Assembly (NCBI GenBank): GCA_034638255.1
Contig: JAWPGT010000001.1
Location: 1,116,001-1,180,000 of the forward strand
DNA from: Coprinus comatus
Taxonomy: Eukaryota; Basidiomycota; Agaricomycetes; Agaricales; Agaricaceae
Length of the DNA: 64,000 nucleotides
Direction of reading: 5' to 3'
Shown here: one piece after another, positions 46,501-58,253 of the stretch
Numbering within the stretch: the stretch's first letter is position 1
How the letters are laid out: each line of letters starts with the position of its first letter
Position numbers and translations under genes: made by a program
The notes under the pieces: generated by a model
What the model saw: only the letters and a program-made list of their open reading frames with translations
The model's database searches: none
Told to the model about the DNA's origin: nothing

Positions 46501-47718
46501 TCATTACCTAGGCTACGAGCTAGCGGCCGACGAAGATCTTCCTCGCCCTCGACCCGCAATCCAATCGACAATGCCTTAAAATATTCCAAACGAAGTGAAA
46601 CGACCACATTTTCTTTACAAGCTCCGGCTTACACAGGGGGAGTCTCGAGCGAAGCTGAAACACCATCCCGTTCGATATCTCCTTCCGCTGATGAAGGGAG
46701 CGTGGCAAGCCAAGTCTCTTCTTATCACACATACTTGAAGAACCTTCACTACCAACCACTCGATCCTAAGGCCTTGCCGGTGAGCCAGGTGAAAGCAGAC
46801 ATGGGAGATGTGAAAAGTGCACCTACTATAAAACCAAATAACGGACAATTTATATTTTCTCGCCCGACAGCCCGGCCTGGTTCAAGCTCCGCAAATTACA
46901 AGGAGCCACGGGTCTTGCACGAAACATCAACTCCTCCTAGCCTATCATCGTTTGAGGAGCCTATATGCGAGGTGATTCAGGATATGCGAGAGCAGCGCAT
47001 GAGTCTATGTCAGAGCTTACGGCAATATGTATTTGTTCACGCTGCAATCCTTGAGGGTGCATTGATGATTGTGGATGAGGAATCAGAGAGGATGAAGGAG
47101 AAAGAAAGAGGAAGGGAGGTCGAAATGACCAGTACAAATATAAAACTGAGGAGTCCAGGTTTTTTGTGTGATGGGGATGTTAAAACAGCAAATAATATGG
47201 TTGGGGGCGACGATATGGTTATGTCCGCAGTTGGATTAGGATTAAGACATGCCGTGGACGGAAGAGGACTGGGACCCTTGAATGAGATGTCCGCGTCTAC
47301 ATCGCCAGACAGACCTGAGCCCTGGAGCATGGATGTAGTACAAGATACCCCCCCTGTGGTGAACTTGAACTCCACATGGCCAAACTCAACCCGCCCACAA
47401 GGATTTCCGGTTCCGTTGCTTCAAAGATCTCATTCGGTCCCGTTTGAAGGAATATCTGGGAACAGAAGCACAAGCCCAACTGAGTACAGTACTACCCTAC
47501 CGGTCGATATCGATAGTGCTGGGCTGTTGCCAAAGAGACCTAGCGTAAAACGTAAGCAACCGAGTGGAGAGGGTGAAGTTCAGACTCGAAAGCGTGCCCA
47601 AAATGAGAGCTCGTCTAGGGAAAGAGAGAGGGACAGGGATAGGGAAAGTGCGTGGACAAGCGATGGTAGTGTCACAACCACTAACCTGGATGGAATGGCT
47701 TCTGGACTCATGTGGTGA
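43567..47718 (+). CDS. Rhodanese plus protein tyrosine phosphatase
   Basis: Three exons (43567-44891, 44948-45112, 45162-47718) give 1348 aa; start ATG 43567 is the first in frame. A rhodanese-like domain (about 95-215) includes PAVLILDIRPHVAHSTARIP and DLAWLKGGFQAVW; the catalytic Cys position appears occupied otherwise (ILVYDADSSSIP), so it is probably a non-catalytic kinase-docking module as in yeast Ptp2/Ptp3 and MAPK phosphatases. The PTP domain starts near 440 with YRHIWPFEHARV, then DDDYVNASFIQP, KRYIATQGPLPATFIDFW, the general-acid loop LEWPDMNVPDDP and the signature LLHCSAGVGRTGGFIAVDS (nucleophile about Cys 686). The Q-loop-like REQRMSLCQSLRQYVFVHAA comes only at about 1105. The roughly 400 residues between are Ser/Pro-rich. 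A MAPK-pathway phosphatase role is inferred from domain order. Confidence 0.88.
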
Positions 47719-48239
47719 ACGAAGGATTTGCGGACTTTTGGCAAAGCCAGTCAGTTTTGGACTCTGTTTAAATGAACCTTTTTCTTTTTCGAGATTTTCA
47801 GCTAATTTTTTCACCCTTGCATTTGCTCATGTTAATATTGACTCTATCCTTTCAACACCTGTCCTCGGAGACTTTTGTTATATTATTAACTACTCGTGTA
47901 GTTTTGTAGTTTACCGTCCTTGCCCTTTGTAGTAATCTGTATTCAATCTCGTAACTTCCAATTGTTTAGCGGCAGCGCTCGACGCAATTAATATTTACCT
48001 GCCTCATGGCCACCTCGTTTTACCACACCGCTGAATCTTTCCCTGATAAGGTAGAAGAAATCTCCTATAACAACGGATCATCTTCTCTCGTATCCCAGGG
48101 ACAAACCCCCGTTTCTGGTCTAAATGCCGGGGATGGCGTATATGCTTCATGTTGCCTTCGACTCCTCCCAACACCTCCACTTCCATACGACTACCACTGC
48201 CCATCTCTCCTAAACAGTATTTTCTAACAATCGCTCAGG
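47719..48239. other. Intergenic with a leader ORF
   Basis: 521 bp between the phosphatase and the WW gene. An ATG frame at 48006-48227 (73 codons, beginning MATSFYHTAESFPDK) precedes the chosen WW start. None of its GT sites joins the WW frame in phase, so I treat it as a possible upstream ORF rather than a coding exon. Confidence 0.45.
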
Positions 48240-50130
48240 ATGGAATGGGACACAAGGCCTTTACCGGCAGGCTGGATACCAGGCTATGACGAAGAGTGAG
48301 TGCCCCTTTGCCTACATTTCGCTCTGATCTTACTGATACTTTTCAGAACCGAAAGAATGTATGTGGATATATGCTATTTCAAACACAATCAGCCTATTTA
48401 TTCTCCATTTTAGGTGCTATTTCCAATATAACACCTCTCCGCCAACCGTTTCTTTTGTCCACCCACTTGACGTTGCTACTGATATAGAGGTAGCAAGTTC
48501 AAGTTCACCTCAGAACCCAGCTCGACCACTTCCAAGTCCACCGGGGGCGTCGGACACACAGTCCCAAGAAGTAGCATCCACCACGAGTCCACAATCTTAC
48601 AATCAGGATTCACCACCTCTGCCCTTTCCCTCGTATGCCCAAGGAACTGTGTTACAGGGTGTTTCACCGCCGCCAAGGCTGACCCCAGCCCAACAACTGT
48701 ATGCGAGGTCCCTGACGAAACAGAATGTCGCAGTTTCTACAGTACCCGCGCCGTCCCTTCGTCCAGAACATTCTATTCTTCGACGCGAGAATGGCGGCGG
48801 ATGGCAATCATTGTACAAGAGCTCTGTTGCTTCGTATACAGGCCAAGTTCCACCGCTAAAAGCACAGGTCAATCCTCCTAGATCATCCAAAGCACCACAA
48901 ATGCATGTATTCAACCCCTCAGAACCAACTTCTGCACCTCCGTATTCGGAGATCAACACAATAGGTGAGGGTGGTGCATACAATAACGAATTCGAAAGAA
49001 GCCGCCCAAACAGCCTCCCAGCCTATACAAGAGATCAAGCTGACTCAGAAGCTCATTTCCGACAACCGTATGTTCATTCATGGGACTCAATGACAAGAAA
49101 TAATCATGACCGTTATGTTGCACAACCAAGGAGTCTATACCCTCTCAATTACCAACCTACTGATGCTATGAGGCCTCGAGAACCAAAGAAAATTATCACC
49201 GCCGCCAAACCACCATCGCCCCAGCATCAATTGCAAGGATTCGGCTTCCTTACGAGCGACCCGATGGTCTCTTCCGGATTTCCGCAACTTAGACCAAGTA
49301 TTTCTCCGCCCTCTCAGACGAATTTGCCGCCTCCAACTGTAACAAACACATATTCACATTCACATCTTCCAATTCCATCATCAGTGCCACCCCCTGCACC
49401 TTCTTTACACAATGTATATCAAGCATCAAATCTACAATCGCACGTTCATGTCCAGCCACAGAATATTCCCATTTCTCCTTCATTACAATCTTCACTGCAT
49501 CAGCCTCAATCTGTATCTCCGAAATCGCAACCTATACTCAACCCAAACAATGGAAACAACATCAAACCCACAAAGCAAAAGAAACCATATAAAATTTTAG
49601 GCAACTTCAAAGCCATCAATAACGCTCTAGGCAGAAAATCATTCGACCTTGGTAGCTCTCAAAATAAACCGCCACCACAACTACAACTACAACTCCAATC
49701 ACCACAACCACAACCACAACCACAATCACAATCACAATCGCAATCATTTCAACCATGTCCCCTTCCCCCTCGTCCTCCTGTTCCTTTGATTACAACCATT
49801 GAGGAAGGGCCCAGGGATAGCCAAGGAAGTGATAGAGAATTGATTGAGTCACTTGCTATTGACTTTTCTTGTCTTTCCAACGGCGGTGATACTAGATCTT
49901 TCTCTATCTCAGATGAACCACCTTCAGCAGGAGCAGTTTCTACTTCGGAAGCCTTAGGATTTACCGGTGACCCCAGTTTATGGAGTTATGACCATTCGCT
50001 GTTGTTCCAACACTTGTCTGTACCTGCAATCCCAACCCGGTCATCAAGTGTCGCTAGGAGCACATCTGGAACAGAAACGGACAACGGGACAGAACGACCA
50101 TATAATACTTCGTTCATTAGCTTTAATTAA
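48240..50130 (+). CDS. WW-domain protein with Pro/Gln-rich tail
   Basis: Three exons (48240-48295, 48347-48358, 48414-50130) give 594 aa; exon 2 is 12 nt. Residues about 8-45 form a WW domain: RPLPAGWIPGYDEETERMCY, FQYNTSPPTVSFVHPLD. The first Trp is present; the second signature position is Phe (VSFVHP), a known variant that may change ligand affinity. The tail is rich in Pro, Ser and Gln, including PYSEIN-type and PPPY-like stretches (SAPPYSE, RPPVPLI) and a Gln/Ser/Pro repeat near 49680-49750. WW domains bind Pro-rich motifs such as PPxY. No catalytic domain is visible, so an adaptor role is likely. The start is set at 48240 because MEW directly precedes the domain. Confidence 0.72.
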
Positions 50131-50890
50131 AGTCGCAGGACTCCAAATAGGCGTAGGTTGCGCTTGGTTCTGGCACGCAGCGCCCAGTCAGACGATTAAC
50201 CGCTCATTAGCAATTTCCGAATACCCTTGTCCATTATACTTTCAAGATGAATATTTACATAGTAATTCGTATATATGAGAGTGCCCCTCTAGGTGGTACA
50301 TACATGTTTGTAGTACATGTTTATATTTATGATAACCCTCGTTTCTTGTCACTCACAGATAAGTTTGAACGCAATGTCATGCCATTGGAGATTGCATTTA
50401 ATTACCATGAGACTGGTTTTAGTCCTAGGCGTGAGTTTTGTATCTAGTAGCATTATATCTGCAATATTGCGATGCATATTGGAACAGTTATGTAAAACCA
50501 TCTGAGCAGGAACAAGAGCAGATTTTGCCTAACGGAGAGCCCAGATTCTGTAACCACAAGGGTGGTGGATTGTCGGTACTCGTACTTACGCCACAGGCAT
50601 AACTTCTGTATTTGTTACCTCGGGACGGAACTGCACTTACTAATGCATAGGTGTAAGTTGGGATTGGATTGGTAACAATATCTAAGCATGGGGTATTAGT
50701 TGATTAGTTGAGCTATAATATTTTACAAAATGATACATTGGTCAGGAGCTCTCTAAGTTGAGGGGTACGATATATGGATACATGCTTAACAATAGTATAA
50801 ATATGTAAGCAAGTGGAGGGTAAAATGACTGTAGACCGAAAGAAAATGTAAGGTAGTGGGTCGGCAAAGTTGCTCCATGAATAATCAAGC
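50131..50890. other. Convergent spacer
   Basis: 760 bp between the WW gene (+) and ISA1 (-), AT-rich. Short frames on both strands lack splice continuation. It should hold the two 3' UTRs; nothing else was recognised. Confidence 0.5.
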
Positions 50891-51678
50891 TCATGAGTTA
50901 ACGTTGAATGATTCGCCACAACCACATGCATCCTTGATATTTGGGTTCTTAAATACGAATTTGGCACTGGCAAGAAGCAAAAATAAATAAATGAGGATCA
51001 ACCTCGAGTAAAGGTGAGAAAATCACGAACCTCAGTGGATCTTCCTTCCAATCCATCTCGCTTCCTATTATCGAAAAGAGAGCCTTCGAATCTATGAATA
51101 CCTTGACTCCGTCTTGCTCGACAACTTCGTCAAACTTTCCAGGTTTTTCCACGTAATCCAGGTGATATGACAATCCCGCACAACCTTTATTCCGGACACC
51201 AATCCGAATAAGTTGGGGTGTTGGACCGACCAAGAGTGATTGTAGTCGGGACACGGCATTGGGGGTCTAGAGTGTGAAATGGAAGATGAGATTAGTGAGA
51301 CCATGAAGGGGACTAGAACCTTACAATTGAGAGGGCGGCTTTCGTCGATCGAATTCTAGGTCTTGGCTTTTCCGCTTTTGGGGCTGGGGGTGGTCGTGCG
51401 GCAATTTGCGGGGAGGCAGCATCGTGCGATAAAGTAGTCCCCTCTGGAAGTACGACTGGGTTTGACTCTAGTATTGTTGTAAGGGTCGGGGAGATATGTG
51501 ACTGACGAGGTTGTTGGGGTTGGAGGGTGGTAGCAGGAGATCGTAGGGCAGACATCATAGCTCGTCGGGTGGGAGCGGTTGAATTCGGGGGATGAGTACA
51601 AGGGGCCAGCCTTGCTGAAAACGCGGGAAATACGCGTGCAGCATGTGTGAGGCGGGCAACGGGTTGGCAGGAGTTCAT
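50891..51678 (-). CDS. ISA1: Iron-sulfur assembly protein ISA1 (A-type)
   Basis: Three exons (51678-51325, 51266-51031, 50966-50891) give 221 aa. The C-terminal 105 residues are an A-type Fe-S carrier domain: TPNAVSRLQSLLVG, IRIGVRNKGCAGLSYHLDYV, VKVFIDSKALFSIIGSEMDW and KDACGCGESFNV. The three conserved Cys (one in GCAG, two in CGCG) are present. The first 35 residues are Arg/Ala-rich without acidic residues (MNSCQPVARLTHAARVFPAF), fitting a mitochondrial presequence. ISA1 with ISA2 and IBA57 matures [4Fe-4S] proteins such as aconitase and lipoate synthase. Intron 2 has a GTTCGT donor. The Pro/Ser-rich linker between presequence and domain is long, as in other fungal ISA1. Confidence 0.93.
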
Positions 51679-51825
51679 GACAGTGAAGGAAGAGGCGGTG
51701 AATGGATTGCCTCATCCCCAAAACAGCCCAATCTTGCTGACACACTTTGTTGTGCTTTATTTGCACCACCAGCCAATCATATCTTCACAATTACTTACTA
51801 TCTACATCATAATCTACCACATATC

Positions 51826-53641
51826 TCAAGTCTCTTGTACATAGTTTCCTAAGAATAATAAGCAAGGAAATTGCGGAAAAGAGGATAAGAACATACCAGG
51901 GAAAGCACCCTGTTGGCCGTTTAAACGACCCGTCCACCAGTCTTCCGAACTGTCGGTTCGTCCTACCAGTTCAATACGATCACCCGCGTTGAATGACAAG
52001 TCTCCTTCCGCCTATGAACATAATAAATAATTGCAAAACAGACCAAAATAAAGTATATACCTGGGCAGCAAAATCATACAGTGCAACTACATATTGCACA
52101 GCCGGTTTTGGTTTTGGTTTAGATTTCATCGGTGGAGGTGGAGGTGGTGCTCTCTTCATGACAGCAGCCACCGAAGCGGGGGAAGTGGCCGACGCGGAAG
52201 GGGTATATGGTGGTGGCGCCGCATTGACTGAGGAGGAACTACCCAGTGGGGGTGGAGGGGCAAATGATTTCTTGTACCCAGCAGCAGATGCGGAAGATAC
52301 AGAACGAGTCGGCGCGGTAGCTTTCAGGCTGGGGGAAGTAGCAGAATATGTTGATGGAGCGGCTGATGCTGCCCGTTGCAAGTTATTCTGGCTACGAGTA
52401 GCTTGCACCAATCTCGCTATAAAGTAACCGTGAGCATGGTACCCGCAATCCCATTGTAATACCTACAAACTGAAACAATTCGCTTGACGATTTGGAGGTT
52501 CTCAATGATGGACCAAGCATCTGTTCGCTTCTCCTCGTAGTCTACCGCAATTTGGCTTCCCTCGGCATTTGCAATATCATATTTGGCATTATCAGCAAAG
52601 CTGTTCATCTTTTCCAAAATGAGGTAATATATGTTCAATCTATAGTCGAAAGTAAGAGACCAGTATAACACAACAGTTATTGATACTGACTGCATGTAAA
52701 AGAACGAATCGAACAAGGGGTCTATAAATTGAGTTGATAGTTGCATGAAACGAGGCAAGTCCTGTTTCAATGCCGTATTGATGTATTCATACTCGTTGGT
52801 TGCAATCTCAAAGTCTTGTTCAAGCTGTAAACATCATTAGAGCAAGAACCCCCCATAAACCCCATCCCTACAAACACACCTTGAAGAGATTCTTCTCATC
52901 ACTAAGTGACTTTTCTTTCTTATCTCTCAACTTGGTCAATGAGTTGTTATACCTATCATAATCCAAAAGCTGCAATCATATATCAACACCAACTCCTCAA
53001 TAACACTACAACGTATGTCTCACCTTATGTTCTCGCTTCGTGATAGTCTTCCTAATCTGCTTCATAACCACTTGTAGTTCCTTTGCTGGAGCCATGATTC
53101 TAGTTTCAATCAATTCGAGCTCCGGTGAAACAAGTTCCTGTAACTCTGTCATAGCAGCCTCATATTGTGTGACGCTGCGGATAGTATGTTCAGCTTCAGG
53201 ATGTTTCCCCAACAAATCATATTCTCCAGCAATAGGTTGGAAGATGATTCCAAAATGAGTACCAAATCCTTGCCCATGAGTAAACAACACTATTTTGCAG
53301 GTGTATATTAGTATTCCTGTGTCATATCATTGATTGAAAGGGTCGTACAATTAACAGCCTCGCAGAATGCTTTGGTATCTTTTATCAACTTTTCACTTGC
53401 AGTTTCTAGATTGCAGAAATGCCGATGATAATCTTCAAACTCAGGATCGGAAGACTCTAGTAGGTGGCTGAGTGAATGATTAAAAAAACAAACTAATCAA
53501 TCAACTCTCACTTTTTGTCATTCCAATCTTGCTAGTGACCTGGAAAGGGGTCCTATAATATACAAAGATTACCAAAAAAGCTATTGATAATATGACGGTC
53601 TCTTAGAAGTACCTAGAAAGAGCCTTTCCGATACCCTTCAT
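51826..53641 (-). CDS. RVS167: BAR-SH3 endocytic protein Rvs167
   Basis: Ten exons (53641-53613, 53552-53512, 53456-53349, 53289-53024, 52969-52880, 52824-52691, 52639-52467, 52416-52061, 52011-51897, 51848-51826) give 444 aa. An N-BAR domain covers about 1-265, from MKGIGKALSRTPFQVTSKIG through SSDPEFEDYHRHFCNLETAS, LFTHGQGFGTHFG and LDYDRYNNSLTKLRDKKEKS. A Ser/Ala/Pro-rich linker with poly-Pro (RAPPPPPPMKSKPKPKP) leads to an SH3 domain: VVALYDFAAQAEGDLSFNAG, DWWTGRLNGQQGAFPGNYVQ. Amphiphysin/Rvs proteins bend and scission endocytic membranes, and the SH3 binds actin regulators such as WASP and verprolin. The last intron splits the SH3 before its final strand. The gene diverges from SDO1 (130 bp between starts). 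Confidence 0.94.
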
Positions 53642-53771
53642 GACTGTATGCTGTGTGTGGGAGGTGGAAAGACGAGGTATGTGATGGAGTTGATGTGTAA
53701 AGCCTTGTTTGGATTTCACACGGTAAGACGTCACAGCCATACTAATCTTTCACAGTCATTCATAATCCACC

Positions 53772-54786
53772 ATGCCCATCAACCAACCCTCTAACCAGAT
53801 CAAGTCCGTCCATCCCACATTTTCAATAATCTAGGCAACTAACCCTCAATCCAAAGACTCACAAATGTATCGATAGTCCGGCTCAAGAAAGGTGGCAAGC
53901 GTTTCGAGGTCAGTCATTGCCTACCCTCTACCCAATCCCATCAAACATCTCAACCAATTGTAAATCAGATTGCCTGTTACAAGAACAAAGTCCAAGAATG
54001 GAGAACAGGCGTGTAGGTTGATATCCCTTTCATGACCGAAAAGCGCGAGACCAATAGATCAAGTTAGCGAAACCAATCTTGATGATGTTCTTCAAATCAG
54101 TAACGTCTTCATCAACGTATCCAAGGGCGAAGTCGCCAAACATGGAGATTTAAAAAAAGTATTCAATACAACCGATGTGGATAAGATTGTTGCGGAGGTT
54201 AGTCTGTATGATCTATCTGTTATTCTTATTTCGCCAATATGGTTTAGATTTTGAATAAGGGAGAAGTCCAAGTTGGCGAGAAGGAAAGAGAACACGATCT
54301 TACATCTCTGCGCAAGGAAATTGCTACACTTGTGGCTGAAAAGTGTGTCGATCCAGAAACACAAACTCCTTATCCAGTCGGTATAATCGAAAAGGCCATG
54401 ACGGAAGCGGGGTTCAGTGTGAAGCAAGGGAAAACTGCCAAGAGTCAGGTAACGGAGTGCATCAAACTCCTTCAATCTGACTCTAAACTCCCCATTCAAC
54501 GTGCAAAAATGCGTGTCCGTGTGTCTATGCCCTTGGCCGATGCTGCGATTTTGCGTGAATCAATTATTCAATGTGGTGACAAGATTGAGCTCGATGAAAC
54601 ACGAGAGCAAGAGTGGGAAGTAGTAAGTCCCCCCTCAATCCTCATAAATAGCAGTATTTGACATCAAATCAGACAATGCTTATAGACCCAAGTCAATTCC
54701 GTAATATCAATCTCTTACTCCAGAAAGAGTGCAAAAACCGAGGCCGGGTTGAAACACTCACGTTCTCTGCGACAGCCGGTAGCTAG
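53772..54786 (+). CDS. SDO1: Ribosome maturation factor SDO1/SBDS
   Basis: Six exons (53772-53803, 53858-53909, 53969-54012, 54068-54197, 54248-54622, 54673-54786) give 248 aa, close to yeast Sdo1 (250). The SBDS fold is recognisable throughout: [60 protein letters not shown], the middle domain with [14 protein letters not shown], and a C-terminal ferredoxin-like domain with [18 protein letters not shown] and [16 protein letters not shown]. Sdo1 acts with the GTPase Efl1 to release eIF6/Tif6 from pre-60S subunits in the cytoplasm. Intron 2 uses a GTCAGT donor and intron 1 GTCCGT. Confidence 0.95.
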
Positions 54787-54883
54787 ACGTACAAATACTT
54801 CGTATATTCTTCTCCGGGTGAACACAATATAGTATTCATATTACATGTATTTCTCTGCTTGCTTTTGAATATTAACATCGATA

Positions 54884-56773
54884 TCAAAGGTTGACATCAT
54901 TCAAGATGAGAGGCCTCATCACTCTTTTCCAGTTTTCTTCCCATGTACTCCACATCCAACATTCTTCGCCGGTCTTTGGTGAGGGAGAAACAAGGGGAGT
55001 TCGAGTTTTTGTTAGTGAAGATGCAAGTCGTGATAGGGTAGGTGAATCCGGGAAGGAGGTGAGTAGTTCCTGTAGAGGAATGAGTATAAATCCGGAAGGA
55101 TCTGAATCAAACTGACTTCGAACTGCTCTGCAAGTTGAGTAGCATCGGAGAAGACAAGCCCATTAACCTCATGCTTTACTAGCTCGGGTAAACTAGCAGG
55201 CCATTGTCAGTACGATAATCAGTGTCTAGCTTAATTCCCATACCAATCAAATTTTAGTGCGCAAACGGGCAAACCACATCCAAACATATCCACAACCTTC
55301 ATTGGTAAATCCAACGCAGATGAACTGGAATGCAAGCATACTCCCAGATCTGCTGACCCTAATAATATCGGATAGTCTTCTGCCTCGAGCCAGAGGCTCA
55401 TGACTTTTACCCACTTCCAAGAACTCTGTTTCAGTGATATTTCCTTCATATATTTGTCGCGCAAGGGCCCTTTGCCTGTTACAACAAATATAATTTTCGG
55501 AAGTTTGTGGGAGGAAGGAGATGTGGAGAGTTCAACTGCACGAAGCTCATAGGAAGTTAGTGCATCAATGAGAATTGAGAAATCTTCATCTGGTGTCCAA
55601 GAAGTACTTGATACAAGTAGTGCAGGTCTGTCTGGACGAAGCATAGGGGGTCCGAGCTCTGAGTATATTTCTTGCTGGGTAATATTTGTTGTTACGCGCC
55701 CCTTTTTGGGTTTGATTGTAGTGAAAGGCGTTGAAAATGGTGCTGATGATGAAGGAAGAAAATTCTGGACGGTAGGCTGAGCTAGTATGGCTGAACCTAG
55801 CTTGCAGAAGAGCTAAGGTAGTATTAGCATCTGGGAGGAGGGACTAAAGAGTAGGAGTACCTCATGGGATTCCTGTGGAGAAGCGCGATGAAAATGGGAC
55901 GGAGGTCGATCGTGGAGCACTACAGTTTTACCCCTATGGGTATGTTAAGTGTAATCGAGCAGGAGAATTGCATGACGGTCGCACCGGAGATCCCATTCCT
56001 TGATTAAATGATGCTTCATGGCTTGAGTAACGAACAGATGGGCATATGCGTTACGACCAAAGGTTTTTTCAAACCTTCTGAGAGGTTAGAAATGTCCATG
56101 GGCCAAGACGTTGTAAATACCATTTGGCAACCCGTACAAGTGGGTGATTGGATCCAAGTTTCAGGGCCAAAATACTGTACCCCAAATTGTGCCAATCGAT
56201 GATAACCTTGCAACCGCGAATCCTACCAACGAATTGTACAAGCAGAAGAGTTGGTATGCTAGGCGGGTTCTATCCTCCTGGTGATGAGTAGATTTCGTTG
56301 TGTTCAATGGGTTTTGTATACCTGAACAAGAATGAACTCTGGAGGAACTTCTATCAACGCGCACAAGACGACCAGAATGGATGCAATTTGGTGGATTATC
56401 TTTATTGGGGCAGCGAGAATGAAAGGTAGCCTTTTGACAGCAAATAGGGGAGGTTCTGGCAGGTAGTGAATGCGTAACCTGGGTAGACGTTCCAATGAAG
56501 GAATGGGATTTGAGCCTAGAGCAGCTTTGAGTAAGAAGAGTCCTACGGGCCTTGGTCTGACCCACCTCCATAGCCAATAAGGTCGGTTTGAAAACCGTGT
56601 TCTGCAAAGCTCTGGGCGTGGTACATCATACGAGGACTACGGCCAATATCTCCCAGGACAAGAATTGCAACGGAGCGAAGAGTATGCTGGGACCTGGGGC
56701 GAAGGAGAAGGTATGCCTTCCAGGAGAGCCATGACAGAGCGAGCAGGACAACGAGCTCAAGACCGTCTTTCAT
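54884..56773 (-). CDS. ALG1: Beta-1,4-mannosyltransferase ALG1
   Basis: Eight exons (56773-56566, 56515-56322, 56269-56121, 56074-55985, 55933-55861, 55812-55244, 55192-55117, 55069-54884) give 514 aa. An N-terminal membrane anchor ([14 protein letters not shown]) is followed by [20 protein letters not shown] and [106 protein letters not shown] and [11 protein letters not shown]. This is the GT33 pattern. ALG1 adds the first mannose from GDP-Man to GlcNAc2-PP-dolichol on the cytosolic face of the ER in N-glycan precursor synthesis. The gene ends with [13 protein letters not shown]. Only 81 bp separate its start from NFU1. Confidence 0.95.
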
Positions 56774-56854
56774 AACTTGCAGCTTTCCGTATTTGGTATT
56801 TAGTCAATTCCGTTGATTTGTAACCAAATAATTTACTCTTCCCTATCCTCCACC
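56774..56854. promoter_or_regulatory. 81-bp bidirectional promoter region ALG1/NFU1
   Basis: Start codons of ALG1 (-) and NFU1 (+) lie only 81 bp apart, so both 5' leaders and core promoters must fit in, or overlap into, this stretch. No clear TATA element was found. Co-regulation is inference. Confidence 0.5.
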
Positions 56855-57830
56855 ATGTCTTCCTCTTCGCTCCGTGCTCTCTCAAAATGTACAATTAGAT
56901 CGGCTACCAAAAGCTTTTCAAGTCCAACTCCTCGGTCAACAGTCTTTGCCAGAGCTTTCTCAGCTACCCGTACCCGAAACGCAGATGCCTGGAGAACACT
57001 TGCTACAGCTACATCCATACCACAATGGCGTCAGCTAGACAGAGCGACAATCCGAACACCACCACTATGTACAGTACACTCTGTATATCCGCGTAGCAAA
57101 TGATCCTGACGTCCCCTAGCGCGGTCCATGTTCATCCAAACGGAAAGCACACCAAATGATGATTCCCTCAAGTTCATTCCTGGCGTATCTGTTATGGGTG
57201 AAGGCACGGCTGAATTCCTAGATACCCGCTCAGCTCTTGCGTCACCCCTCGCTATTCGATTAATGGGTGTTGAAGGCGTTTCTGCAGTCTTCTATGGTCC
57301 GGACTTTGTCACTGTCTCCAAAGACTCTGAAAACACTTGGGCAGTCGTCAAACCCGAAATTTACTCAATCCTAATGGAACATTTTTCTTCCGGCCAGCCT
57401 CTGTTCCGGAGCCAAGAAGATAGAGATGCTGCTGGTCCTCAAGATACTAGGATTCTTGACACAGACTCGGAGACAGTTGCAATGATCAAGGAGTTGTTGG
57501 AAACCCGCGTAAGGCCTGCTATCATGGAGGATGGAGGAGACATTGAATATAGAGGTTTCAACGAAAGTGACGGAGTTGTCCAAGTAAAACTAAAGGGCAG
57601 TTGTAGAGGTTGTGATTCAAGTACCGTCACATTAAAGAGTGGCATTGAACGCATGCTCATGCATTATATCCCGGAAGTCAAATGCGTGGAGCAGGTGAGA
57701 GTCGACATAGCCCTAAGATCAGAATAGTTCTTACCTGGTCTTCTAGATATTGGACCAAGAAGAGGAAATAGCACTGAATGAATTCAACAAGTTAGAGAGC
57801 AAGTTGAATGGCAAAAAGGATTCTGAGTGA
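56855..57830 (+). CDS. NFU1: Mitochondrial Fe-S scaffold NFU1
   Basis: Three exons (56855-57068, 57120-57694, 57747-57830) give 290 aa. A Ser/Arg/Ala-rich presequence (MSSSSLRALSKCTIRSATKS) targets mitochondria. The Nfu N-domain follows (FIQTESTPNDDSLKFIPG, SPLAIRLMGVEGVSAVFYG), then the NifU C-domain with RPAIMEDGGDIEYRGF and the cluster-binding CxxC in KGSCRGCDSSTVTLKSGIE. NFU1 receives clusters from the ISA machinery and passes [4Fe-4S] to lipoyl synthase and respiratory targets. The C-terminal exon adds an acidic/Lys helix (ILDQEEEIALNEFNKLESKL). ISA1 lies 5 kb upstream. Confidence 0.94.
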
Positions 57831-58253
57831 GTGCAGAGATCTTCTTGAGCTTGGGATACGGTCCTTGACAATAATACTAGAATGGCACAATATATGTCAT
57901 TATAATAATGTTATCTTAAAAATAGACCATCTTTCACAGCGTTCATCATCAGCGGATCTCCATTGGTTTAGAGAGGACTTATGGTAGATTTGGTATGAAC
58001 AAGTGCGAGAGTCAGAAGCACAATTAGCAACATGTGTGTTGAGCTACGGTTGTACGAGTGCTTCGTACCGTAAGATGGATGTGGACCAACCTTGGCAAAC
58101 GCATGAGTGACGTGTGACCCTGAATCAAGTGACTATTTCCATACACATTCTCCGGTCTATCTCGTTATATATATTCAATTACATTTCCTCTTCCTCCCAC
58201 AACTTCTTCCTCTTCCCCCCACCCCTCAGCTGTTGCTGAGAGAGGGCCCTTAC
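57831..58253. other. Spacer and promoter of the copper-fist gene
   Basis: 423 bp without a supported exon. A CT/C-rich block (58175-58230) lies directly before the proposed start, as often in fungal promoters. No copper-response element could be named with confidence. Confidence 0.4.

Noticed and set aside
48006..48227. 73-codon frame as first exon of the WW protein.
   Set aside because: No GT donor in it joins the WW exon in phase; kept only as a possible upstream ORF.
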